From an uncultured Alphaproteobacteria bacterium (lineage in GTDB: Bacteria; Pseudomonadota; Alphaproteobacteria; HIMB59; GCA-002718135), in the NCBI GenBank assembly GCA_902519435.1, contig CABYKC010000007.1:1-31868 (forward strand): 31,868 bases of DNA. The letters run 5' to 3'. Position 1 is the stretch's first letter, and each line of letters starts with the position of its first letter. A program made the position numbers and the translations under genes. A model generated the notes under the pieces. The model was not told the DNA's origin, did no database searches, and worked only from the letters and a program-made list of their open reading frames with translations. Of this stretch, positions 16,456 through 26,786 are shown in pieces.

Positions 16456-17825
16456 TAGTTATTCAAATATTTTTTTGCAATACTTGATATTGAACCCGCG
16501 CCCATAAAAACAATAGTATTTTGGTTCATTGTATGAGGTTTCATTAATTTATTTAAATCACCTATATTCTTTAAATAGGTAGTATTTTTATTTTTTTTTA
16601 ATATTTTAGAAAATATATCTTTTGAAGTTGCGCCCTTGATAATCTTCTCTCCAGCTGAATAGGTTTCTAATAAAAATAAATAATCAACTTTAGATAAAAC
16701 ATTTATAAATTCTCTAATTAGTATTTTAGTTCTAGTGTATCTGTGTGGTTGAAAAACAACTATTACTTTATTTTTTAGACTTTTAGCTGCGCTTAATGTA
16801 GCTGCAATTTCTGTTGGATGATGTGCATAATCATCGTACACATAGGCCATATTTTTTTTTCCTAAAAATGAGAATCTTCTTTTTACACCTACATAATTAG
16901 TCAATGCGTTATTAATATCTTTATTTTTTATTCCATTTAGTTTGGCTACAACAATACTTGCAGTTGCATTTAAAATATTGTGATTGCCAATTGTATTGAT
17001 AGTAAATTTATAATTAGAAGAATGAGTAATTTTATTATTAATTTTTAATTTAAAGGAAGTTTTAAGTTTGTTTTGTATAATATCAAAGATTAGTACATCT
17101 GCATTTTTATTTTTTATTGAATAAGTTAAAATATTCCTAGTTTTTATTTTGTTAATTAGTAATTTAAGGTTCTTATCATCATAACACATTACTGTGGTTC
17201 CAAAAAACGGAAGTAAATTTATAAATTTTTCAAAAGCATTAATTAAATTTTTCTTTGATTTATAAAAATCCATGTGTTCAATATCTAAATTGGTAATAAT
17301 TGATATTTGGTGTGGGAGTTTTAAAAAGGCACCATCACTTTCGTCGGCTTCAACAATCATCCACTCCCCTTTTCCATAGCGATTATTGTTAGAAAAAGAA
17401 TTTATAATACCACCATTAACAATAGTAGGGTCTAAACCTGCTTCATTAAAAATGTTTCCAACTAAACTAGTAGTAGTAGTTTTTCCATGAGATCCGGCTA
17501 TGGCAATAGATTTTTTATTTTTCATTAATTCTGAAAGCATATCCGCTCGAGTAAGGACAGGGATTTTTTTAATATATGCCTCTTTTATTTCAGGATTATT
17601 TTTTTTTATAGCTGATGAATATACGACGGCATCGGCAAATTTAATATTTTTTTTATTATGTCCTAAAAAAAATTTTATACCTTTTTTCATTAATCTTTTT
17701 GTGTTGTCGTTTACTGATAAATCACTACCTTGAATCGAATATCCTTTATCTAACATCAATTCTGCAATACCGGACATTCCTATTCCGGAAATACCTATAA
17801 AATGTATTTTACTGTTAATTTTCAT
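16455..17825 (-). CDS. murC: UDP-N-acetylmuramate-L-alanine ligase
   Basis: MurC adds L-alanine to UDP-MurNAc, the first amino acid of the stem peptide. The 456-residue protein begins with the UDP-binding HFIGISGIGMSGIAELM (8-24). It has the ATP P-loop GSHGKTTT (111-118), whose Ser-His is typical of MurC, then EADESDGAFLKL, NLDIEHMDFY and YDDYAHHPTE. The last of these lies in the C-terminal domain and distinguishes MurC from the other Mur ligases. The start lies 11 bases inside the end of murG. The length is normal. Confidence 0.97.
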   Translation of the reverse strand: MKINSKIHFIGISGIGMSGIAELMLDKGYSIQGSDLSVNDNTKRLMKKGIKFFLGHNKKNIKFADAVVYSSAIKKNNPEIKEAYIKKIPVLTRADMLSELMKNKKSIAIAGSHGKTTTTSLVGNIFNEAGLDPTIVNGGIINSFSNNNRYGKGEWMIVEADESDGAFLKLPHQISIITNLDIEHMDFYKSKKNLINAFEKFINLLPFFGTTVMCYDDKNLKLLINKIKTRNILTYSIKNKNADVLIFDIIQNKLKTSFKLKINNKITHSSNYKFTINTIGNHNILNATASIVVAKLNGIKNKDINNALTNYVGVKRRFSFLGKKNMAYVYDDYAHHPTEIAATLSAAKSLKNKVIVVFQPHRYTRTKILIREFINVLSKVDYLFLLETYSAGEKIIKGATSKDIFSKILKKNKNTTYLKNIGDLNKLMKPHTMNQNTIVFMGAGSISSIAKKYLNN

Positions 17826-18900
17826 TTATTATTAATTTATAAATTAAAGTATTAGAGTTTTTAACTTGAATCATATCAAATTTTTTATTCATAGATTCTA
17901 ATTTTTTTGCATTACTATATGTTTCATAAATATGTCTTTTTGCTCTATCTAAATCATCATTATTTTGATCAATAATTATCGCTAAGTCATGTTTAGCTAA
18001 TATTTTAGCATTAAAAAATTGGTGATTGTCTTTTGCAGAAGGTAAAGGAATTAATATTGAGGGAAGTTTAAAGTTAATTAAATCAACAATTGTGCCTGCT
18101 CCAGCTCTACATATTGCTAAATTAGCATTAGCTAGTATTTCATCTATATTTATAAAAAAATCTTTTAAAATAATTGGTGATTTAATATTTTTTAATTTTT
18201 CTTCTTGTTTTTTTATCAAATTTTTAGAACACTGAAATATAAATTTAGCTTTTATAATTTTTTCGTTATCTATAATTTTGATTAGATTTGTTGCAAAGTT
18301 TGATACAAATTCTGATCCCTGGCTTCCTCCAGAAATAAAAATAGTAAAGTTACTCTCTGAATTTTTATTGCTTATGTTAAAATTTTTTTTAAAACTATTT
18401 TCCGGAGACCCTACTACGAATATTTTATCTTTAAACTTAGAATTGATTTTAGATTTAATATCAAAGTTTAAAAATAATTTATTTGTAAAATTCAGAAAAA
18501 ATTTGTTCGTTCTACCTATTACTGAATTTTGTTCGTGTATATAAAGCTTAACTTTATAGAATAGTTTGAATACCATACATGATAACATTGGAGAAAACGA
18601 AGCATAACTTCCAAAAGAAATAGTGTGGGATGGTTTTAATAAAAATATAATAATCAATGATTGAATTAATCCTAATAAAATTTGAAATATACCAAAGATT
18701 TTTAATATTATATTCCCATTTAAATTTGACGAACTAATTACATAAATTTTTCCACTATAATTATCAAAGTATTTGTAGCCTCTTTTGTCAGTTATAATTG
18801 TGCAATTTGTATTTTTGATAGATAAATAATTAGCAAAATTTTGCGCTGGTATAACATGCCCTCCTGTTCCTCCTGTAATTAGTAAAAAATTTTTTTTCAT
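17815..18900 (-). CDS. murG: Undecaprenyldiphospho-muramoylpentapeptide beta-N-acetylglucosaminyltransferase
   Basis: MurG converts lipid I to lipid II at the inner face of the cytoplasmic membrane by transferring GlcNAc from UDP-GlcNAc. The 361-residue GT-B protein has the N-terminal glycine loop GGTGGH (10-15) and TISFGSYASFSP. The inter-domain HEQNSVIGRTNK follows, then the second glycine loop SGGSQGSE, and the UDP-sugar-binding CRAGAGTIVDLINFKLPSILIPLP. The Asn/Lys-rich segments between motifs are family-variable. The start overlaps the ftsW stop as ATGA. Confidence 0.96.
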   Translation of the reverse strand: MKKNFLLITGGTGGHVIPAQNFANYLSIKNTNCTIITDKRGYKYFDNYSGKIYVISSSNLNGNIILKIFGIFQILLGLIQSLIIIFLLKPSHTISFGSYASFSPMLSCMVFKLFYKVKLYIHEQNSVIGRTNKFFLNFTNKLFLNFDIKSKINSKFKDKIFVVGSPENSFKKNFNISNKNSESNFTIFISGGSQGSEFVSNFATNLIKIIDNEKIIKAKFIFQCSKNLIKKQEEKLKNIKSPIILKDFFINIDEILANANLAICRAGAGTIVDLINFKLPSILIPLPSAKDNHQFFNAKILAKHDLAIIIDQNNDDLDRAKRHIYETYSNAKKLESMNKKFDMIQVKNSNTLIYKLIINEN

Positions 18901-19958
18901 AATTCTTCATTTTTTTTGTTTGTAAGAGATAATAAGAAACCAAATAAAATTGCTATTGATATCATGGAAGAACCTCCATAGCTTACAAAAGGCAGTGTCA
19001 TACCTTTTGTTGGTATAAGACCTACAGAGCTAAAGATATTAATTAAGCACTGTAATCCAAATGAGCAAATTAGACCACTAATTGCTATAATTTTATATGG
19101 ATCTTCAAGTTGTAGAACTTTTAATAAGCTTCTTATTATAATAGATAGAATTATAAAAATAATGATTAAACAAAAGATAAATCCTAATTCTTCTCCAGCT
19201 ACAGCAAAAATAAAATCTGTATTAGCATCAGGAATCTTTTCTTTCAAAATACCTTGCCCAGGACCCTTTCCAAGTAGCCCACCATTTTTGAAAGCTTGAA
19301 TACTTAAGTCTATTTGGTATGTATCAGTTCCACCCAACCCACCAAGAAATGAATTAATTCTTGATTGAACATGATCAAAAATAAAATAAGAAAAAATTGA
19401 TATTCCTAATATAAATAGAAATGCAACAATAACTAAAAAAATTGATAAACCAGCAACGAATAACTGGCAAAAAAAAGTTGCTGACAGTAAAACTGTCATT
19501 CCCAAATCAGGTTGCATAAGTATTAAAGATAAAAGCAGAAGGAAAAAAACAAACAGTAAAAGTAAATAAAATTTTTTATCTTCAATAGATTTACTTATAC
19601 ACCATGCTGTCAATATGACAAAAATAGGCTTAATTATCTCTGAAGGTTGTAGTGTAAAGTTAAATATTTGGAACCATCTCTTTGCACCCTTAACTTCGTA
19701 ATCCAAAAAAAGTATTAGCAGTAATATTATTAATAAAAAAATAAATAAAAATAATGAAATTCTTCTTATATTTTTATTATCTAAGTCTGATAGCGTAATA
19801 AGTAAAAAAATTGAAAAAAGAAAAAAAATAGAGTGTCTATTTATGGACAAATTTTCATCTATGGAAAATGAAAGTATTAATCCCGTAAAACCTAATGATA
19901 ATATTAGTATAATGTTAATTCTATCGATTGAACTCCACCAATTCTTTAAATATTCCAT
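18897..19958 (-). CDS. ftsW: FtsW, SEDS-family septal peptidoglycan polymerase
   Basis: A 353-residue SEDS protein with about ten membrane helices. FtsW polymerises lipid II at the septum in partnership with the class B penicillin-binding protein FtsI, also encoded in this cluster. Typical segments are GAKRWFQIFNFTLQPSEIIKP, MQPDLGMTVLL, GGLLGKGPGQGILKEKIPDANTDFIFAVAGEELGF and GMTLPFVSYGGSSM near the C-terminus. Its place beside murD and murG supports FtsW rather than the elongation paralogue RodA. The gap to murD upstream is two bases. Confidence 0.95.
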   Translation of the reverse strand: MEYLKNWWSSIDRINIILILSLGFTGLILSFSIDENLSINRHSIFFLFSIFLLITLSDLDNKNIRRISLFLFIFLLIILLLILFLDYEVKGAKRWFQIFNFTLQPSEIIKPIFVILTAWCISKSIEDKKFYLLLLFVFFLLLLSLILMQPDLGMTVLLSATFFCQLFVAGLSIFLVIVAFLFILGISIFSYFIFDHVQSRINSFLGGLGGTDTYQIDLSIQAFKNGGLLGKGPGQGILKEKIPDANTDFIFAVAGEELGFIFCLIIIFIILSIIIRSLLKVLQLEDPYKIIAISGLICSFGLQCLINIFSSVGLIPTKGMTLPFVSYGGSSMISIAILFGFLLSLTNKKNEEL

Positions 19959-19960
19959 GT

Positions 19961-21277
19961 TTAATTAATATAATTTTTGATTAATTTATTAAAATGTATT
20001 CCTCTTTCTTCAAAATTTTTGTATTGATCGTAAGAGGCACATGCAGGAGCAAATAATATAGTTGATTGATTTGAATTTTTTTTAATATCCTTGAAGGTTT
20101 TTTTGATAACTGATTTTAAATTTGCAGATCTTTTTACAATTAATTCTTTTTTTAATTTTTTTTGAATAAAATTTCCTGATTTTCCGTAGGTATATACACA
20201 CCTAATTTTATTTTTATATTTTTGAAGAATTTCAAAATTTTTTTCTTTAGCTATGCCACCTAAGATTAGGTAAATATTATTGTAATTAATAACTGAATTA
20301 ATTGTTGAATTTAAATTAGTAGATTTACTATTATTTACTATTTTTAATTTATTATTTGTAAAAATTGTAGATGATCTAAATGGCAGACCCTTAAATGTTT
20401 TAATAACCTTAAGAAAATTAGATTCTGGAATTTTAAATATTTTGCTACATATATACGCTATTAAAATATTTTGGATATTAAAATGACCTTCTAAGTCTTT
20501 TGAGATTTTTTTTATAAATAATTTTCTGTTTTTTTTGAAGTAATTATCTAGAATATAATCATTATTAGCGAAACAATCTGCTGACTTATCGACTAAAGAA
20601 AAACTAATTTTATTTTTAATTTTTTTTTGATTAAATATCTTTCTTGAATAAATATCATCAATGGATAACAAATTAATTCCATTTTTAGAAATAATATTTT
20701 TTTTTTGATTAATATAATCGCTAATACCTTTATATCTATCTAAATGATCGCCAGATAAATTTGTTATTACTGATATTCTAGTATCAAGTGACTTAACTGT
20801 TTCTAGTTGAAAGGAACTTAATTCTATAACATGAACTTTATATTTTTTTTTAAGAAGAAAAGCATTGCATAATGATTCTCCAATATTGCCCCCTACAAAT
20901 GTTTTAATACTATTTTTTTTTAAAATGTCTCCTATTAATTTGGTTGTTGTTGATTTTCCATTTGTGCCAGTAATAGCTACAATCTTTTGATTTGTTAAAT
21001 TTGAAATATATAAATTTAAATCTCTATTTACTTTTTTAGATATATTTTTTCTTTTAAATTTTTTTTGTCTTAAAGATATTCCAGGACTAACAAAAATTTT
21101 TTCAAAATCATTCAAACTATCTTTTTTTATATTAAAAAAATAATCTTTATTGTAATTTTTTTTTATAGCCTTTCTTACTATTGGATTATCATCCCACATC
21201 TTAAATTTTATTTTTTTATTTTCAAAATAATTTACTATAGAAAGTCCCGATTTTTGAATTCCATAAATTAAATACAT
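19961..21277 (-). CDS. murD: UDP-N-acetylmuramoylalanine-D-glutamate ligase
   Basis: MurD adds D-glutamate to UDP-MurNAc-L-alanine. The 438-residue protein has the P-loop GTNGKST (104-110), then the family segments ELSSFQLE and NLSGDHLDRY with the magnesium-binding His. In the C-terminal domain it has NNSKSTN, LILGGIAKEKNF and LFAPACASYDQYKNFEERG, all MurD-specific. The N-terminal domain is more divergent than in most homologues and very Lys/Asn-rich. Its start shares one base with the mraY stop. Confidence 0.95.
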   Translation of the reverse strand: MYLIYGIQKSGLSIVNYFENKKIKFKMWDDNPIVRKAIKKNYNKDYFFNIKKDSLNDFEKIFVSPGISLRQKKFKRKNISKKVNRDLNLYISNLTNQKIVAITGTNGKSTTTKLIGDILKKNSIKTFVGGNIGESLCNAFLLKKKYKVHVIELSSFQLETVKSLDTRISVITNLSGDHLDRYKGISDYINQKKNIISKNGINLLSIDDIYSRKIFNQKKIKNKISFSLVDKSADCFANNDYILDNYFKKNRKLFIKKISKDLEGHFNIQNILIAYICSKIFKIPESNFLKVIKTFKGLPFRSSTIFTNNKLKIVNNSKSTNLNSTINSVINYNNIYLILGGIAKEKNFEILQKYKNKIRCVYTYGKSGNFIQKKLKKELIVKRSANLKSVIKKTFKDIKKNSNQSTILFAPACASYDQYKNFEERGIHFNKLIKNYIN

Positions 21278-22365
21278 TATCTAATTCTTAAAGTTGCAAG
21301 ACCTATCAAAGCCAATACAATGGTAATTATCCAAAAACGAATAACTATTGTTGACTCAGGCCATCCCTTTTTTTCAAAATGATGATGTAGTGGAGCCATT
21401 AAAAAAACCCTTTTCCCTGTCATTTTAAAAATGAATACTTGGATTACTACAGACAAAGTTTCTAGAACAAATAAACCTCCTATTATTGCAAGAAGAATTT
21501 CATGTTTGCATATTATTGCTATTGAGCCTAAAGATCCACCTAATGCTAAAGACCCAGTATCACCCATAAAAACTTTAGCAGGTGGTGCGTTAAACCATAG
21601 AAACCCTAAAGCAGCTCCAATTAATGAACCACAAAAAACTGCCAACTCACCAGTCCCAGGAATATATTGGATAAGTAAATAATTAGAAAAAACTATATTA
21701 CCTGAAACATAAGCTATGAAAGCAAAAGACATAGCAACTATCATTACAGGGACGATTGCTAAACCATCAAGTCCATCAGTTAGGTTTACTGCATTAGCCG
21801 ACCCAATAATTATAAATATAGAAATTAGAAAATAAAATATTCCAAAATCTATAATTAAATTTTTAAAGAAAGGAAATGTCATAGATTTGCTTATACTTGG
21901 ATCTAAATTGATAAGAATTAAATATGTTATAAAAAATGAAAAAATGATTTGAAATATAATTCTTATTTTTGATGAAATTCCATCACTTGTACTTGATTTA
22001 ATTTTTTTGTAATCATCTGCAAATCCAATAGATCCAAAAATTAATATAGTTAGAAGTAAAATCCATATAAAAATATTTTGTAAATCAGCCCAAATAATTG
22101 TTGAAACAAAAACACTTAGAATAATCAACAAACCTCCCATTGTAGGGGTACCTTTTTTTGCAATTATATGTGACTCTGGACCGTCATCTCTTATTGGTTG
22201 GCCACTTGGTTGAACATTTGATAATTTGTTAATAATATAATTTCCAAATATGAGAGAAAAAAATAATCCAGTTAGAATAGAGGCGCCAGCCCTAAACGTT
22301 ATATAACTAAAAATATTTAGAAAACTAAATAAAGATTGGTATTCTAAGGCCAAATATTTAATCAA
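21277..22365 (-). CDS. mraY: Phospho-N-acetylmuramoyl-pentapeptide transferase (lipid I synthase)
   Basis: MraY moves phospho-MurNAc-pentapeptide from UDP to undecaprenyl phosphate, making lipid I in the cytoplasmic membrane. The 362-residue protein has about ten membrane helices. Catalytic and family motifs are GPESHIIAKKGTPTMGG, FADDYKK (aspartates), NAVNLTDGLDGLA, FMGDTGSLALGG and APLHHHFEKKGWPE. The start is a TTG at 22365 that overlaps the murF stop (TTGA). No ATG lies at the expected N-terminus, and IKYLALEYQ fits the family length. A TTG start inside an overlap implies coupled, modest expression. Confidence 0.96.
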   Translation of the reverse strand: MIKYLALEYQSLFSFLNIFSYITFRAGASILTGLFFSLIFGNYIINKLSNVQPSGQPIRDDGPESHIIAKKGTPTMGGLLIILSVFVSTIIWADLQNIFIWILLLTILIFGSIGFADDYKKIKSSTSDGISSKIRIIFQIIFSFFITYLILINLDPSISKSMTFPFFKNLIIDFGIFYFLISIFIIIGSANAVNLTDGLDGLAIVPVMIVAMSFAFIAYVSGNIVFSNYLLIQYIPGTGELAVFCGSLIGAALGFLWFNAPPAKVFMGDTGSLALGGSLGSIAIICKHEILLAIIGGLFVLETLSVVIQVFIFKMTGKRVFLMAPLHHHFEKKGWPESTIVIRFWIITIVLALIGLATLRIR

Positions 22366-23729
22366 ATCGATACCTGCTTTAATAATGTTTTTGCAAACTT
22401 ATTTATTTTTGTTGAATTAGAACATTTAATTAAAATAATGTCATTATTATGTACTTTCTGTTCTAAAAATTGCATGATTTTATTCGTATTTTTAAAATAG
22501 ATAAATTCATTTTTTGGATTAAAAAATTTTTTTATAGATAATTCAAAGAATTCGCCACATAAAATTACAAATTTAAAAATAGTGTCATCTAATTGTTTTA
22601 GTAATTTATAATGAATTTTGTAAGAATTATTTCCTAATTCATTCATTGTTCCAAGTATTATTATTTTTTTATTATTATTTATTTTTATATTTTTTAAGTT
22701 TTGTATACTTTGCATCATTGTATCTGGATTAGCATTATAAGATTCATCAATAATATTTATTTTTTTCTTGTTTAAAGAAATTTTATGAACTAATCCCCTG
22801 CCTTCAACTGGTTTTAAAAACTTGAAACGATTAACAACTGATTTAATATTTAGAGAATTTTCATTATAAAATGCAAGACAAAATAATAAGTTATTTAATC
22901 TATGCATTACAACTAAATCAGTAATAATGTTAATTTCTTTTTTATTAATTGATAAAGTTACTTTATAAAATTTTTTAATAGGAGATATTTTTTTAATAAA
23001 ATATTTTTTTGAAGAATTATCAATACGAATTATTTTAAGATTTTTTTCTTTTTTTGCTTTTGCAACTAAAATATTTTCAGATTTAGATGAAACATTTAGA
23101 TATAGGTTTTGTCTATTATTATTATTTTTTGAAATAAATATATCAGCTTTTTCTCTGGCAATATTATTTTTAGTTTGAAAATTTTCAAGATGCGTAGATT
23201 GTATATTTGTAATAAATATATCTGATGGTCTAACTATATTACTTAGAAATTTTATCTCACCAAAATTGTTAGTTCCAATTTCAAAAATTGCAAAGTTAGA
23301 CTTTAAGTTTAAATTTAGTAAAGATATTAATACACCTAACTGATTATTATAACTCTTCTTTGAGTAAGAAATAGTATGATCTTTTTTTAAAAAAAATGCT
23401 AAAGTTTCTTTTAAAGTTGTTTTACCAGCACTGCCAGTAATACCTATTACTTTGCCTTTATATAAATCTCGTTTTCTTTTTGCTATTTCTGAAAGATATT
23501 TATAAATATTATTTACATGTATAATTTTTTTATTTTCTTTAAAATTTTTCTTATCAGTTATACAGAATCTTGCACCTTTATTTATTGCTTCAGTCATGAA
23601 TTTGTTTCCATGAAATCTTTTACCCTTTAAAGCAAGGAATATATCACCAACTTTAATATCTTTACTTGATATTTGAATTTTATCTTTTTTAGATATTATA
23701 TATTGCTCTAATTTATTTAAATCGCTCAT
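22362..23729 (-). CDS. murF: UDP-MurNAc-tripeptide D-alanyl-D-alanine ligase
   Basis: MurF adds the D-Ala-D-Ala dipeptide made by Ddl to complete the UDP-MurNAc-pentapeptide. The 455-residue protein has the P-loop GSAGKTT (99-105), whose GSAGKT form is MurF-like. YNNQLGVLISLL, EIGTNNFGEIKFLSNIVRP and STHLENF follow, then IIDESYNANPDTMMQSI in the C-terminal domain. The N-terminal domain shows VGDIFLALKGKRFHGNKF. The start shares one base with the murE stop. The length and all main motifs are normal. Confidence 0.96.
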   Translation of the reverse strand: MSDLNKLEQYIISKKDKIQISSKDIKVGDIFLALKGKRFHGNKFMTEAINKGARFCITDKKNFKENKKIIHVNNIYKYLSEIAKRKRDLYKGKVIGITGSAGKTTLKETLAFFLKKDHTISYSKKSYNNQLGVLISLLNLNLKSNFAIFEIGTNNFGEIKFLSNIVRPSDIFITNIQSTHLENFQTKNNIAREKADIFISKNNNNRQNLYLNVSSKSENILVAKAKKEKNLKIIRIDNSSKKYFIKKISPIKKFYKVTLSINKKEINIITDLVVMHRLNNLLFCLAFYNENSLNIKSVVNRFKFLKPVEGRGLVHKISLNKKKINIIDESYNANPDTMMQSIQNLKNIKINNNKKIIILGTMNELGNNSYKIHYKLLKQLDDTIFKFVILCGEFFELSIKKFFNPKNEFIYFKNTNKIMQFLEQKVHNNDIILIKCSNSTKINKFAKTLLKQVSI

Positions 23730-25147
23730 TAATTTAATAATTGTTTCACAATTGTAAAATCATCAAACTTAATTGTTTTATTTTTTAAAACTTGAAATTT
23801 TTCGTGCCCTTTACCTGCTACTATTAAAATTTCATTCATTTTTAATTCTTTAATAGCTACTTTAATTGCTTTTCTTCTGTCAGATACTTCAATAGCTCTA
23901 GAACAATACTTTAAGATATTTTTCCTTATTTTTGATGGATTTTCATTTCTGGGATTATCATCTGTTATATAAATTTTACTTGCATATTTATTTGCAATTA
24001 ATGCCATAGATTTTCGCTTACTTTTATCTCTATTTCCGCCACAACCAAATAAAATTGCTGGTTTTATTTTTTTGATTTTATAAGCAATTAATATTTTTTT
24101 TAATGCATCTGGTGTATGTGCATAATCAATAATAATTTTTGAATTTTTTTTCTTATATTCAATTGTTTCTAAACGACCTGCAGGATTGGTAACTTTTGAT
24201 AGTACTTTTATAATTTTATTTTGACTAATATTTAGTGCTAAACAACAAGTAATTGCGCATTCTAAATTCTCAAATTCTATATTTGTTTTAACTTTTAACT
24301 TTTCTAATTTATATTTTTTATCGTTGATATTCAAATATACAACATCTTTAATCTTTAACAATTTTAAACTTTTATTTCCAAAATATTTTAATTGGACATT
24401 TTTTTTTTCCAATTTTTTTTTTAATTCTGATGAGTTTTTTAATCTTGAATTAATTATAGCAAATCCTTTATTTTCTAAATGATTAGTAAAAAGTTTAATT
24501 TTTGATTTTTTATAATTTGAGAATGTTTTATGGTAATCAAGATGATCTTTCGAAATATTTGTAATTGCTGCAATATTTATAGGATAGTTTCTTAACCTGT
24601 TTTGTTCTAAAGCATGACTTGAAGCTTCAAAAATGTAAATATTTTTTTCTCTTTTATTCGAAGATCCATATTTAAATAATTCCTCATATGCAGGAGTTGT
24701 TAAGTTTATATCATTTATTTTTTTCCCGTTTTTAAAATAACCTAAAGTACCAACTGTTGTGTTATTATATCTTAGTGAATTAAGAATTTTTGAAATATAC
24801 CAAACAACTGATGTCTTTCCATTTGTCCCTGTAACCGCTATCGTTTTAAAGGGAAAATTATTATGAAGCTTATTTAATAATGAATAGGTCTCAAAATTAA
24901 TATTAGATACAACAAATTGAGGAATTTTTAAATTATTAATATATTTATTCGAAATTATAGCAGGAGTTTTATTTTTAAGTGCTTCATCTAAATAAATCTT
25001 TTTTACACTTTTGTTTTTGTCATAAATAAACAACGTTTTGTTATTAGTAAATTTTGAATTTGAAGTAATTGCAGAGAAATATTTATTTTTATTAAAGTTA
25101 TAGGTTTTTTTTACACTTATAACTTTTGATAAATTAGACAGTAGCAT
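23729..25147 (-). CDS. murE: UDP-MurNAc-dipeptide 2,6-diaminopimelate ligase
   Basis: MurE adds the third residue of the stem peptide. The 472-residue protein has P-loop GTNGKT (107-112), TTPAYEELF, EASSHALEQNRL, NISKDHLDYH and IIDYAHTPDALKK. Its DNPR motif at 397-400 is the selector for meso-diaminopimelate rather than lysine, so the cell wall should be of the DAP type. VAGKGHEKFQ closes the C-terminal domain. The start lies 14 bases inside the end of ftsI, the longest overlap in the cluster. Confidence 0.97.
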   Translation of the reverse strand: MLLSNLSKVISVKKTYNFNKNKYFSAITSNSKFTNNKTLFIYDKNKSVKKIYLDEALKNKTPAIISNKYINNLKIPQFVVSNINFETYSLLNKLHNNFPFKTIAVTGTNGKTSVVWYISKILNSLRYNNTTVGTLGYFKNGKKINDINLTTPAYEELFKYGSSNKREKNIYIFEASSHALEQNRLRNYPINIAAITNISKDHLDYHKTFSNYKKSKIKLFTNHLENKGFAIINSRLKNSSELKKKLEKKNVQLKYFGNKSLKLLKIKDVVYLNINDKKYKLEKLKVKTNIEFENLECAITCCLALNISQNKIIKVLSKVTNPAGRLETIEYKKKNSKIIIDYAHTPDALKKILIAYKIKKIKPAILFGCGGNRDKSKRKSMALIANKYASKIYITDDNPRNENPSKIRKNILKYCSRAIEVSDRRKAIKVAIKELKMNEILIVAGKGHEKFQVLKNKTIKFDDFTIVKQLLN

Positions 25148-26783
25148 TTAATTTTCTATATAAAAAATTTGTGTCTACTTTTAGAAGATCATCGTTTTTA
25201 TCTTTTGAAATATTAAAGAGGCTTATAATATTAATAATAATCTCTTTTACCAAAGGTGCATTTACTCTTGCTCCAGTCATTCTTTCATTAGTGCCTGTTT
25301 CCTTTTTTGGATATTCAATAGCAGTGTAAATTACATATTGTGGATTATTTATTGGGAATATTCCAATAAAGGATGTTAAGTTTCTATCCTTGTAATATCC
25401 ACCATTTGGATTTAGTAATTCTGATGTTCCAGTTTTACCTCCTACAGAATAACCATCTACTTTTACTCTTGGACCAGTGTATTCAGTTTTGAGAACAACA
25501 GAATTTAATAAATTGATAAAGAATTTAGATGATTCTTTATTATTTAAAATTTGTTTTTGTTCAAATTGTTTGTTTAATTGAAGTGTAGGAAAAACCTCAT
25601 TCCCATTATTCGCTAATGAAGCATAAGCTTTGACTAAATGAAGAGGCGTAATTGCAAATCCATGCCCAAATCCTATAGTTGCTGTTTCTAACTTACCCCA
25701 ATTATTTTTATTTCCTAAGGGAGCTGAACTTTCTTTATTTTCTATATTTATTTTTTTATTGAAACCTATTTTTTCAAAAAATTCTTTTTGATTTTTTTTT
25801 CCAATCAGAGTAGCGATCTGAGCAGTACCAATATTTGATGACTCAACAATTATTTTTTCAACATCATAAATACCGTTATCTTTATATTTATCATGATCAC
25901 TAATCTTTAAAAATTTTTTTGTGACATCAAAAGTCATTTGAGGATCTAAAATATCCAAATCGTATCCAATAGTTGCAGTGATTGGTTTGAAAGTTGATCC
26001 CATTTCATAATTAGATTGAAATACTCTATTCATTAAATTATTGTTATTATACGAGGATTTATCCTCAGGATTATAATCAGGTAAGCTAACTGATGATAAG
26101 ATTTGACCGCTAGGAATATCCATAACTATAGCTAAACCGGATTCAGCTTTATAATTATTTATTGTTTTAAGGAGATTTTCTCTAACTAGCTGCTGTAAAT
26201 TAGTATCAATACTAATAATTATATCTTGTGATTTTGAGAGATCATTTTCAAAATACCTTTCAATTCCACTCTGTCCAATTTGATCAATATCTACATATCC
26301 AAGAATATGTGACAACGTATTCTTATAAGGATATATTCTTTTAAATTCCTTATGAGCTTTGATGTTTATTTCACCTAGATTAATTATTTCTTGATGTTCA
26401 ATTGGAGATATATTTCTTTTTATCCAAACAAATTTGCTTGTAGATAATAATTTTTTCTCTATTTTTTTTATATCTAAATCAAGAATTAATCCCAATTTAT
26501 TGGCAAGTTCTTTTTTATTTTTTATCTTATTAGGATTAATTGATAATGAGATACTTTGAATTGAGGTAGCAATTACATTTCCATTCCTATCATAAATACT
26601 TCCCCTGATATCTTTTGTTACATAATTAGTAGTATCATCGTCTAAATCAGGAAAGAGCATAATTGATGAGATTCTATAAATAGAAATAAAATAGACAAAG
26701 ATAAAAATTGTAATTGAGAAAAATACTCTTCTGTGAAGCAATTTTAAAGAGTCACTATCAAATAATTTTAGTTTACTTAACAT
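25134..26783 (-). CDS. ftsI: FtsI, septal class B penicillin-binding protein (PBP3)
   Basis: The transpeptidase that crosslinks septal peptidoglycan, working with FtsW. The 549-residue protein has one N-terminal membrane helix at about 19-36. The pedestal domain begins at RGSIYDRNGNVIATS. The penicillin-binding domain has the active-site Ser263 in STFK (263-266), SSN (315-317) and KTG (450-452). The C-terminal part ends without PASTA domains. The order rsmH-ftsL-ftsI-murE supports ftsI rather than the elongation PBP2. Three bases separate it from the upstream ftsL-like gene. Confidence 0.96.
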   Translation of the reverse strand: MLSKLKLFDSDSLKLLHRRVFFSITIFIFVYFISIYRISSIMLFPDLDDDTTNYVTKDIRGSIYDRNGNVIATSIQSISLSINPNKIKNKKELANKLGLILDLDIKKIEKKLLSTSKFVWIKRNISPIEHQEIINLGEINIKAHKEFKRIYPYKNTLSHILGYVDIDQIGQSGIERYFENDLSKSQDIIISIDTNLQQLVRENLLKTINNYKAESGLAIVMDIPSGQILSSVSLPDYNPEDKSSYNNNNLMNRVFQSNYEMGSTFKPITATIGYDLDILDPQMTFDVTKKFLKISDHDKYKDNGIYDVEKIIVESSNIGTAQIATLIGKKNQKEFFEKIGFNKKINIENKESSAPLGNKNNWGKLETATIGFGHGFAITPLHLVKAYASLANNGNEVFPTLQLNKQFEQKQILNNKESSKFFINLLNSVVLKTEYTGPRVKVDGYSVGGKTGTSELLNPNGGYYKDRNLTSFIGIFPINNPQYVIYTAIEYPKKETGTNERMTGARVNAPLVKEIIINIISLFNISKDKNDDLLKVDTNFLYRKLNATV

Positions 26784-26786
26784 TAA